Assembly (NCBI RefSeq): GCF_017991995.1
Contig: NZ_JAGOPN010000028.1
Location: 1 to 64,000, forward strand
Source of the DNA: Pseudacidovorax sp.
GTDB taxonomy: Bacteria; Pseudomonadota; Gammaproteobacteria; Burkholderiales; Burkholderiaceae_C
Direction: 5' to 3'
Length of the DNA: 64,000 nt
The notes under the pieces: generated by a model
Database searches by the model: none
Told to the model about the DNA's origin: nothing
The model's input: only the letters and a program-made list of their open reading frames with translations
Made by a program: the position numbers and the translations under genes
In this document: in pieces, positions 25,166 through 32,858 of the stretch
How the letters are laid out: every line of letters begins with the position of its first letter
How positions within the stretch are numbered: the stretch's first letter is position 1

Positions 25166-27445
25166 ATGCCTACTGAGTCCCTCGTCTCGCCCTGGCCCGG
25201 TGCCAGCGAACGCCAGCAACGCCACGGCGCCAAGCGCGACGCGGTGCTGCAGGCGGCGGCGGCGCTGTTCACCAGCCGCGGCGTGCAGGGGACTTCCATC
25301 GACGACATCGCCCGCCGGCTGGGCGTGACCAAGCCCACGGTCTACCACTACGTCCAGGCCAAGGAGCAGATCCTCTTCGAATGCATGCAGCGCGGCCTGG
25401 CCGCCCTGCGCGACGCGGTGCCTGCGCCGCTGGGCGCCGTGCCGCCCACCCAGGCCCGCAGCCATCTGCGCGAGGCGCTGCAGGCCTATGCCGCGGCGGT
25501 GACCAGTCCCTTCGGCCTGTGCGTGGTGCGCCTGGGCGAGGAACTGCTGGCCGCGCCGCGGCGCGAGGAACTGGCCGCGCTGCGCGCCGAGATCGATGCC
25601 CGCTTCCATGCGCTCATCGACCCCGGCATGCAGGCCGGCTGGATCGTGCGCAGCGATGCGGCCATGGCGGTCTACACCGTGGTCGGCGCGCTGGGCGGCA
25701 TCGGCCGCTGGTACCGCCCTGACGAGCATGCCGACCAGAGCCTGCAGGACGCCGTGCGCCACGGCATCGAGATGCTGATGCGCGGCGTACTGGCCGAGCC
25801 CGCCCCGGCGCCGGCCCCGCAGGCCGCACCCTCCAACCTGCCCTGGGGAGCCCCGATGCCCGAGATCCGACGTGAAGTGCATTTCGACGGCCGCATGGTC
25901 CGCTGCTTCGTGCAGCGGCCCGGCAGCATCGCGCAGATGCTGGTGGACGCCGTGGCGGGCGATGCCGAGGCGGACGCGCTGGTGTGCGGCGCGCTGCGGC
26001 TGAGCTGGCGCGAGCTGCAGCACGCCGTCGCCCGCTGTGCCGGCGGCCTGGCCGCGCGCGGCGTGACGGCGGGCGAGCGCGTCGCCCTGTACCTGGGCAA
26101 CGGGCCCGAGTTCGTGATCGCCACGCTGGCCTGCGCCTGGCTCGGTGCGGTGGCCATGCCCATCAGCATGCGGGCACGCACCGCCGAGCTGGCCTACAAC
26201 CTGGCCGATGCCGAGGCCGCCGTGCTGATCTGCGCCGAGGAGTTGCAGGCCCTGGTGCCCGATGCCCAGAGCCTGCCGGCCCTGCGGCTGCGCGTGGCCA
26301 CCGGCCGGGTGGCGCCCGGCTTCGAGGCCTTCGACGCACTGATGCAGTCGGCCCCGCGCCTGCAGCCGCAGCCGGTGCAGGAGGAAGACCTGGCCGTGCT
26401 GCTCTACACCTCGGGCACCACCGGCCGGCCCAAGGGCGCCATGATCAGCCACTTCAACGTGGCCCATTCGGTGCAGCACTTCGCCCATGCCATGCAGCTG
26501 GGCCCGCGCGACCGCAGCCTGGTGGCCGTGCCGCTCAGTCACGTCACAGGCCTTGTCGCGCAGCTCTACACCCTGGTGCACTGTCGGGGCTGCATGGTGC
26601 TGATGCCGCAGTTCAAGGCCGCCGACTGCGTGCGGCTGATCGAGCAGGAGCGCATCACGCACAGCATCATGGTGCCGGCCATGTACAACCTGTGCCTGCT
26701 GTTGCCCGAGATGGCCGAACACGACCTGGGCAGCTGGCGCATCGGCGCCTATGGCGGCGCCTCCATGCCCACCGCCACCATCGAGGCGCTGGCCGAGCGC
26801 CTGCCCGGCCTGACGCTGATGAACGCCTACGGCGCCACCGAGACCTGCTCGCCCGCCACCATCATGCCGGCCGGCATGACGGCCACGCACCGCGACAGCG
26901 TGGGCCTGCCCGTGGCCTGCGGCGACATCTGCGTGGTGGACGAGGCCGGCAACGAACTGCCGCGCGGCGAGGCCGGCGAGATCTGGATCGCCGGGCCCAT
27001 GGTCGTGCGGGGCTACTGGCGCAACGAGGCGGCCACGGCCAGCGAGTTCCGCGGCGGCTTCTGGCGCTCGGGCGACATCGGCAGCATGGATGCCGACGGC
27101 TTCCTGCGCATCCTCGACCGCAAGAAGGACGTCATCAACCGCGGCGGCTACAAGATCTTCTGCGCCCAGGTCGAGAACGTGCTGGCCGAACACCCACGCG
27201 TGGTCGAGGCCGCCCTCGTCGGCGTGCCCTGCGCGGTGCTGGGCGAGCGGGTGCATGCCTTCGCCTGCGTGGACCGCATGGACGAAGACCTGCAGGCCGC
27301 GCTGGCCGCCTTCTGCGCCGAGCGCCTGTCCGACTACGCCGTGCCCGAGACCTGGACGCTGGGCACCGAGCCGCTGCCGCGCAACCTCAACGGCAAGATC
27401 CTCAAGCGCGAGCTGCGCCAGACGCTGCGCGCCGCCCTGGGCTGA
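25166..27445 (+). CDS. TetR DNA-binding domain fused to AMP-forming acyl-CoA synthetase
   Basis: 759 residues in one uninterrupted frame. Residues 1-210: TetR/AcrR regulator, with helix-turn-helix GTSIDDIARRLGVTKPTVYHYV and a ligand-domain-like remainder (FGLCVVRLGEELLAAPRREEL). Residues 211-230: Ala/Pro linker. Residues 231-759: class I adenylate-forming enzyme with the P-loop LLYTSGTTGRPKGAM, YGATET, the DRKKDVINRGGYKI hinge and the catalytic Lys in NGKILKREL. Both halves look complete. An internal ATG at 25856, with GGGGAG six bases upstream, could also give a free synthetase. The start at 25166 has CAGGAG upstream. It leads the ABC-importer operon (27-bp gap). The acid activated is unknown. 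Confidence 0.87.
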   Translation: MPTESLVSPWPGASERQQRHGAKRDAVLQAAAALFTSRGVQGTSIDDIARRLGVTKPTVYHYVQAKEQILFECMQRGLAALRDAVPAPLGAVPPTQARSHLREALQAYAAAVTSPFGLCVVRLGEELLAAPRREELAALRAEIDARFHALIDPGMQAGWIVRSDAAMAVYTVVGALGGIGRWYRPDEHADQSLQDAVRHGIEMLMRGVLAEPAPAPAPQAAPSNLPWGAPMPEIRREVHFDGRMVRCFVQRPGSIAQMLVDAVAGDAEADALVCGALRLSWRELQHAVARCAGGLAARGVTAGERVALYLGNGPEFVIATLACAWLGAVAMPISMRARTAELAYNLADAEAAVLICAEELQALVPDAQSLPALRLRVATGRVAPGFEAFDALMQSAPRLQPQPVQEEDLAVLLYTSGTTGRPKGAMISHFNVAHSVQHFAHAMQLGPRDRSLVAVPLSHVTGLVAQLYTLVHCRGCMVLMPQFKAADCVRLIEQERITHSIMVPAMYNLCLLLPEMAEHDLGSWRIGAYGGASMPTATIEALAERLPGLTLMNAYGATETCSPATIMPAGMTATHRDSVGLPVACGDICVVDEAGNELPRGEAGEIWIAGPMVVRGYWRNEAATASEFRGGFWRSGDIGSMDADGFLRILDRKKDVINRGGYKIFCAQVENVLAEHPRVVEAALVGVPCAVLGERVHAFACVDRMDEDLQAALAAFCAERLSDYAVPETWTLGTEPLPRNLNGKILKRELRQTLRAALG

Positions 27446-27471
27446 ACAAGAACGACGCAGGAGACCCGAGC

Positions 27472-28443
27472 ATGAAGCGCATGCGCATTTCCCAGCAGAC
27501 CATCGTCTTCGCCCTGTTCCTGCTGCTGTTCGGTGGCTTCGCGATGCTGCTGCCCGGCTTCGCCCAGGTCGACAACCTGCTGACGCTGGTGCAGAACGTG
27601 GCCATCCTCGGCATCCTGGGCCTGGGCATGGCCACGGTGGTCATCGGGCGGGGCATCGACATCTCGATGATCGCGGCGCTGGCGGTGCCGTCGGGGCTGC
27701 TGCTGCAGCTGGTGCAGAACGGCCACAGCCTGCCCTCGGCCTGCCTGATCGCGCTGGCGCTGTCGCTGGTCTTCGGCGCGGTCAATGGCTGGCTGATCGC
27801 CTATGCCGAGGTGCCCTCGCTCTTCACGACGCTGGCTTCGGGGCTCTTCCTGGCGGGGCTGGGGCAGGCCTTCTTCTTCCAGCTCGAAGTGGTGCAGTGG
27901 CCCGCGGCGCTCGACAGCCTGGCCTGGCTCGGCCGCGGCACGCTCGCGGGCGTGCCCATGCCGGTGGTCATGTTCGGGCTGTCGGCCGCGGCCATGGCCT
28001 TCTTCCTGCGGCGCATGCGGGCCGGCGCCTTCATCTATGCAATGGGCGACAACCCCAATGCCGCGCGGGCCACCGGCCTGCCCACCCGGCCCATGGTGGT
28101 GCTGGAGTACGTGCTGGCCGCACTCATCGGCGTATTCGCCGGCATGGTGATGGCGGCCTCGGTCAGCAGCATGCCCACGCGCATCTTCAACTCGACCATG
28201 ATCTACGACGTGGTGCTCGTGGTGGTGCTGGGCGGCATCGGCCTGGCCGGCGGGCGCGGCGGCGTGCTCAACGTGGTCATCGGCACGCTGCTCATCGGGA
28301 CGCTGCTCAACGGCATGACGATCCTGGACCTGTCCTATTCGCTGCAGAACATCATCAAGGGCGTGGTGCTGCTGGCCGCCATCCTGATCGACTCCTTCCT
28401 CAATCCGCGCAACGAGGAGACCGCCCAGCAGGGCGACATCTGA
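27472..28443 (+). CDS. ABC transporter permease, ribose/branched-chain type (BPD_transp_2)
   Basis: 323 residues, nearly all hydrophobic, about ten membrane segments. GRGIDISMIAALAVPSGLLL is the GGIDLSVG-type cytoplasmic loop of the RbsC family, and VVLGGIGLAGGRGGVLNVVIG the late conserved segment. The Gly-Asn-rich YAMGDNPNAARATGL (GxNxxAARxxG) coupling loop contacts the ATPase. It should pair with the second permease at 29548 to form a heterodimeric channel. Start at 27472, 26 bp after the synthetase stop, with AGGAGA upstream. Confidence 0.92.
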   Translation: MKRMRISQQTIVFALFLLLFGGFAMLLPGFAQVDNLLTLVQNVAILGILGLGMATVVIGRGIDISMIAALAVPSGLLLQLVQNGHSLPSACLIALALSLVFGAVNGWLIAYAEVPSLFTTLASGLFLAGLGQAFFFQLEVVQWPAALDSLAWLGRGTLAGVPMPVVMFGLSAAAMAFFLRRMRAGAFIYAMGDNPNAARATGLPTRPMVVLEYVLAALIGVFAGMVMAASVSSMPTRIFNSTMIYDVVLVVVLGGIGLAGGRGGVLNVVIGTLLIGTLLNGMTILDLSYSLQNIIKGVVLLAAILIDSFLNPRNEETAQQGDI

Positions 28444-28462
28444 TCCACCGGTTCCCGGCCCC

Positions 28463-28484
28463 GGCGCCAGGCGAATTTGGCGCC
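28463..28484 (+). other. mRNA hairpin between permease and binding-protein genes
   Basis: A perfect 7-bp stem, GGCGCCA (28463-28469) with TGGCGCC (28478-28484), and an 8-base loop, with no T-tract. Such hairpins before or after periplasmic-binding-protein genes often set transcript stability and raise the binding protein over the membrane parts. The ribosome site GAGGAGA follows at about 28498. Confidence 0.5.
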
Positions 28485-28512
28485 CAGTGACGACAACGAG
28501 GAGACAGACGAC

Positions 28513-29535
28513 ATGAAGACCGCATCCGACATGCTGCGCCGCCTGGCGCTGGCCACCACGCTGGTGCTCGGCGCGGCCGGTGCCACCCAGGCGCTGGCGC
28601 AGGGCAAGGGGCTGGACGAGCCCTTCCGCGACGGCTACCGCAAGGCCCTGGCGGGCAAGACCGTGGGCTACATCCCCGTGGCCATGGGCTTCGACCTGGC
28701 CCAGGGCTGGTACCAGGGCCTCAAGAAGGACCTCGAACCCTGGGGCATGAAGGTGGTGGTGCGCGATCCCAACTGGAACACCAATGCCGGCGCCCAGGCC
28801 CTGACGGCGCTGATCGCCGAGAAGCCGGCCGTGATCGTGGTGCACAACCCCGACATCCAGACCTATGCCAAGCTCATCCGCAAGGCCGAGGAGGAGGGCA
28901 TCTACATCGTGCAGATCAACATGCGCTCGACCCAGCCCTCGACCGCCTACGTGGGCGCGGACTGGGTGGACATCGGCGAGCGCGAGGCCAATGCGGTGGT
29001 TGAGGCCTGCAAGGGCAAGTCCAACAAGATCGCCATCATGCAGGGCGCGCCCACGGCCGCCACCAGCGCCTACACGCTCAAGGGTGTGGAGAACGTGCTG
29101 GCCAAGAACCCGCAGATCAAGGTGGTCTCCAACCAGGCAGCCGACTGGGACGCCGCCAAGGCCAAGGCGCTGACGCAGACGGTGCTCAAGCAGAACCCCG
29201 ACCTGTGCGGGATCATCGGCTTCTGGGACGGCATGGACATCGGCACCGCCGCCGCCATCAAGGAGGCGGGCCTGACGGGCAAGGTCTTCCTCGCCACCTC
29301 GGGCGGCGGCGAGCAGAAGGGCGCCTGCGACCAGGTCAAGTCCGGCGCCTTCGACTACGACGTCAGCTACGACGTGCCCACCCAGGCCAGCAACATGGCG
29401 GCCATGATCAAGTGGCTGGTGCAGGGCGGCGTCAAGCCGGGTGCGGCCAAGCAGAACATCTACACCACGCTGGTGCCCATCACCAAGGCCAATGCGGGCG
29501 CCGACGGCACCTGCTGGAAGCTCTCGGCCAACTGA
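28513..29535 (+). CDS. Periplasmic sugar-type substrate-binding protein of the ABC importer
   Basis: 340 residues. Signal peptide MKTASDMLRRLALATTLVL...ALA with cleavage near residue 29. The mature part is a Peripla_BP_4 (ribose/xylose-binding) fold: KTVGYIPVAMGFDLAQGWYQGL, ALIAEKPAVIVVHNPDIQT, IMQGAPTAATSAYTLKGVE, ITKANAG near the end. Ligand is unknown; aromatic residues FDLAQGWYQG near the first loop may stack on a ring. Lies between the two permease genes, 12 bp before the second. Confidence 0.92.
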   Translation: MKTASDMLRRLALATTLVLGAAGATQALAQGKGLDEPFRDGYRKALAGKTVGYIPVAMGFDLAQGWYQGLKKDLEPWGMKVVVRDPNWNTNAGAQALTALIAEKPAVIVVHNPDIQTYAKLIRKAEEEGIYIVQINMRSTQPSTAYVGADWVDIGEREANAVVEACKGKSNKIAIMQGAPTAATSAYTLKGVENVLAKNPQIKVVSNQAADWDAAKAKALTQTVLKQNPDLCGIIGFWDGMDIGTAAAIKEAGLTGKVFLATSGGGEQKGACDQVKSGAFDYDVSYDVPTQASNMAAMIKWLVQGGVKPGAAKQNIYTTLVPITKANAGADGTCWKLSAN

Positions 29536-29547
29536 CGCGCAGCGGCC

Positions 29548-31764
29548 ATGGCGCATCTCGCAGCTGACGCCGGCCTGCCGGCCGGGGCTTCCCTGTCCGC
29601 CCCCGCGGCGGCACGGGCCCGGCCGGCCGCCGCTCCCCCCGACTGGCGCGAGCGCCTGGCGCGCCTGCGCTACCGCTGGTGGCCCGACCACTGGATCGGC
29701 GAGATCCTGTCCAAGCGCTGGACGGAGACGGCCGTCCCGGTGCTGCTGCTGGTGCTGGTGGTGCTGGCCTCGGGCGCGCTGGTGCCCAACTTCTACTCGG
29801 CCAACATGATGGCCGACTCCCTGCGCCAGGCGGGCGAGGTCGGCTTCGTGGTGCTGGGCCTGGCGCTGGTGATGATCGTGGGCGGCATCGACCTGTCGGT
29901 GGGCTCGATGTTCGCGCTGGCCAACTTCTGCGCCCTGCTGTGCATGCATGTGCTCAAGTGGCCGGTGGGCGTGTCGGTGCTGGTCACGCTGGTGGCGGGG
30001 GCGGCCATGGGCGCCGTCAACGGCCTGCTGATCGGCTACCTGCGGCTGCGGGCCTTCCTGACCACGCTGGTCACGCTGATCATCTTCCGCTCGCTCTACG
30101 AGATCCTGAGCCTGGAGTACTCCACCGCCATCGCCGGTGGCCTGCCCGACTCGGCGGTGTGGGACTTCCTGGGCAGCGGCACCTTCCTGGGCCTGCCCAC
30201 GGTGGCCTGGTTCTATGCCGTGGTGGCGCTGGGCGGCCACATCCTGCTCACGCGGCTGCGGGCCGGCTGGCACATCCTGGCCATCGGCGGCTCGCGCCGC
30301 TCGGCCTACAACAGCGGCATCCCGGTGCGGCGCACGGTGGCGCTGTGCTATGTGGCCAGCGGCGTGCTCACGGCCGCGGGCAGCTGCTTCTTCGCCTCGC
30401 GCCTGGCCACGGCCGGGGCCGACATCGGCGTGGGCCTGGAGGTGCTGGTGCTCACCGCCGCGGTGCTGGGCGGCATCAGCCTGGGCGGCGGGCGCGGCTC
30501 GGTCACCAAGGCACTGGTGGGCACGCTCATCGTGCTGCTGGTCACCAATGGCCTGACCTCCATGTCGGCACCCGGCGGCGTGATCCGCATGGTGCTGGCC
30601 GCCGTGCTGGTGACGGCGGCGGTGGTGGACGTGCGCTGGCTCAAGAACCGCCAGCGCATCGTGAGCAAGGTCTACGTGAGCCCCACCTACCTGTCGCTGC
30701 CGCCCGCGCCGGACTGCGGCACCGACGCCCGCAGCCCCTACGCGCTCAACAACAAGCTGCGCGACGTGACGCTGATCGGCACCGGCCGCATCGAGGCGCC
30801 CGAGGACGTGATCCTGGACCGCGACGACAACCTCTATGCCGGCTCGCGCCATGGCGACGTGATCCGTTTCTTCGCGCCGGACTACCAGCGCATGGAGGTC
30901 TATGCCCACATCGGTGGCCAGCCGCTGGGCATGGCCTTCGACCGCGAGGACAACCTGCATGTCTGCGTCGGCGGCATGGGCCTGTACCGCATCACGCCGC
31001 AGCGCGAGGTGCAGCGGGTCAGCGACGAGACCAACCGCAGCTGGAGCTCCATCAACGACGACAGCCGGCTGCGCCTGGCCGACGACCTGGACATCGCCGA
31101 CGACGGCCGCATCTTCTTCAGCGAGGCCACCGTGCGCTACGAGATGCACGAATGGCCGGTGGACGGGCTGGAGGCGCGGGGCAACGGCCGCATCATCTGC
31201 CACGACCCGCGCGACGGCTCCACCCGCACGGTGCTGCGCGGGCTGCGCTTTCCCAACGGCATCGCCATCGCGAGCGATGGGCAATCCATCCTCTTCGCCG
31301 AGACCTGGGGTTGCTGCGTGCAGCGCTACTGGTTCGACGGGCCGCGCAAGGGCCAGGTGCAGATGGTCATCGACAACCTGCCCGGCTACCCGGACAACAT
31401 CAACCTGGCCTCGGACGGCCACTACTGGCTGGCCCTGGTGGGCATGCGCAGCCCGGCCTACGACCTGGCGCTGCGCATGCCGGGCTTCCGCCGCCGCATG
31501 GCCACGCGCGTGCCGGTGGACGAATGGCTGTTCCCCAACATCAACACGGGCTGCGTGCTCAAGTTCAGCGAATCGGGCGAGATCCTGGAGACGCTGTGGG
31601 ACCTGGGCGGCGTCAACCATCCCATGATCACTTCCATGCGCGAGCACCGGGGCCACCTGTACCTGGGCGGCATCTCCAACAACCGCATCGGCCGCTACAG
31701 GCTCGAAGGGGCCGATCCCGACTTCGTGCAATACGACCGCCGCTGGGGCAGGGGGAGCCGCTGA
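29548..31764 (+). CDS. ABC permease fused to a strictosidine-synthase-like beta-propeller
   Basis: 738 residues. Residues about 60-370 are an RbsC-type permease (VGGIDLSVGSMFALANFCAL, then VLGGISLGGGRGSVTKALVG, about ten membrane segments). Residues about 385-738 are an SMP-30/strictosidine-synthase-like propeller with the family blocks FPNGIAIASDGQSILFAETWG and LPGYPDNINLASDGHYWLAL. The junction VRWLKNRQRIVSK is basic, so by the positive-inside rule the propeller should sit in the cytoplasm at the exit of the channel. These propellers hydrolyse lactones or esters in characterised relatives. The N-terminal 55 residues are an Ala/Pro-rich extension. Stop overlaps the next start by one base. 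Confidence 0.88.
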   Translation: MAHLAADAGLPAGASLSAPAAARARPAAAPPDWRERLARLRYRWWPDHWIGEILSKRWTETAVPVLLLVLVVLASGALVPNFYSANMMADSLRQAGEVGFVVLGLALVMIVGGIDLSVGSMFALANFCALLCMHVLKWPVGVSVLVTLVAGAAMGAVNGLLIGYLRLRAFLTTLVTLIIFRSLYEILSLEYSTAIAGGLPDSAVWDFLGSGTFLGLPTVAWFYAVVALGGHILLTRLRAGWHILAIGGSRRSAYNSGIPVRRTVALCYVASGVLTAAGSCFFASRLATAGADIGVGLEVLVLTAAVLGGISLGGGRGSVTKALVGTLIVLLVTNGLTSMSAPGGVIRMVLAAVLVTAAVVDVRWLKNRQRIVSKVYVSPTYLSLPPAPDCGTDARSPYALNNKLRDVTLIGTGRIEAPEDVILDRDDNLYAGSRHGDVIRFFAPDYQRMEVYAHIGGQPLGMAFDREDNLHVCVGGMGLYRITPQREVQRVSDETNRSWSSINDDSRLRLADDLDIADDGRIFFSEATVRYEMHEWPVDGLEARGNGRIICHDPRDGSTRTVLRGLRFPNGIAIASDGQSILFAETWGCCVQRYWFDGPRKGQVQMVIDNLPGYPDNINLASDGHYWLALVGMRSPAYDLALRMPGFRRRMATRVPVDEWLFPNINTGCVLKFSESGEILETLWDLGGVNHPMITSMREHRGHLYLGGISNNRIGRYRLEGADPDFVQYDRRWGRGSR

Positions 31765-32858
31765 TGCTGCAGACATTGCGCCATGCCGCCGACCGGCTGC
31801 TGGGCCGGGGCAGCGCCTCCATCGCCGTGCCGGTGATGGACGGCGCGCTGCGGCCCAACCGGCAGCTCGACGAGGCCGAGGTGGTGGCCGAGCTGCCCGG
31901 CCTGGACGACCTGGCCGTGAGCCAGGGCCGGCTGCTCGCCACTGCGGGCGACACGCTGCATGCCTGGCAGGACGGGCGGCTGCAGCCGCAGCAGCGCTTC
32001 GGCGTGCCCATCACGGCGCTGGCCGCCGCGGTGGACGGCCGCGTGGCCGTGGCGCTGGACGGTGCCGAGGTGCGCCTGCTGGGCGGCGCCGAAGGGGCCG
32101 TGCTCCGGCAGCTGGGGCAGCAGCCGCTGCGCAGCGTCGTGGCCCTGGCCTTCACGGCCGATGGCAGCCTGCTGGTGGGCGACGGCTCCACCGTGCATGG
32201 TCCGGCGGACTGGTGCCGCGACCTGATGAGCCACGGCGCCACCGGCCGCGTGGGTCTGTGGCAGCCCGCCAGCGGGCAGGTCACGCTGCTGGCGGAGCGC
32301 CAGCACTACGTGGCCGGCGTGGCCAGCGACGGTGCCGGCGGCCAGCTCTGGAGCGAAAGCTGGCGCCACCGCGTGCAACGCCGGGCCGGCAATGGCAGCG
32401 CGGCCCCTTCGCCGATGCTGGCCGAGCTGCCCGGCTATCCCTCGCGGCTGGTGCCGGCAGCGCAGGGTGGCTTCTGGGTCTGCTGCTTCGTCTGCCGCAC
32501 CCAGCTGGTCGAATTCGTGCTGCGCGAGGACGCCTACCGCCGCCGCATGCTGGCCGACATCGACCCGCGCTACTGGATCGCGCCGGCGCTTTCGTCGGGC
32601 CAGAGCTTCCTGGAGCCGCTGCAGGGCGCGGGCGTCAAGCAGATGGGCGTGCTCAAGCCCTGGGCGCCGCCGCGCTCCTACGGCCTGGTGCTGCACATGG
32701 ACGCGCAAGGCCGCGTCACCCGCTCGCTGCACAGCCAGGTGGACGGCCGGCACCACGGCATCACCGCCGTGGCCGAGCACGACGGCGCGCTGTACATCGC
32801 CTCGCGTGGCAGCGGTCGCCTGCTGCGCCTTCCGCTGGACCGAGGAGCTCCCGCATGA
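31764..32858 (+). CDS. Second strictosidine-synthase-like propeller protein, possibly non-catalytic
   Basis: 364 residues, no signal peptide. It shares the layout of the propeller half of the preceding protein: a LPGYP block near residue 220, followed by GGFWVCCF and late GVLKPWAPPRSYGLVLHMD and HHGITAVAEHDGALYIASRG. Where the neighbour has PGYPDN this one has PGYPSR, so the Asp-Asn pair of the conserved block is lost. It may be an inactive partner or have another role. Translation is coupled at both ends (TGATG upstream, ATGA overlap with the ATPase gene downstream). Confidence 0.75.
   Translation: MLQTLRHAADRLLGRGSASIAVPVMDGALRPNRQLDEAEVVAELPGLDDLAVSQGRLLATAGDTLHAWQDGRLQPQQRFGVPITALAAAVDGRVAVALDGAEVRLLGGAEGAVLRQLGQQPLRSVVALAFTADGSLLVGDGSTVHGPADWCRDLMSHGATGRVGLWQPASGQVTLLAERQHYVAGVASDGAGGQLWSESWRHRVQRRAGNGSAAPSPMLAELPGYPSRLVPAAQGGFWVCCFVCRTQLVEFVLREDAYRRRMLADIDPRYWIAPALSSGQSFLEPLQGAGVKQMGVLKPWAPPRSYGLVLHMDAQGRVTRSLHSQVDGRHHGITAVAEHDGALYIASRGSGRLLRLPLDRGAPA

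Noticed and set aside
27446-27471. A missing stop/start pair hinting that the synthetase and permease are also fused
   Set aside because: A TGA stop at 27443-27445 and a separate ATG with AGGAGA upstream are clear.
27334-31776. A 1480-codon open frame on the minus strand across the ABC permease and binding-protein genes
   Set aside because: Shadow frame in high-GC DNA; the plus-strand genes have clear motifs, signal peptide and ribosome sites.
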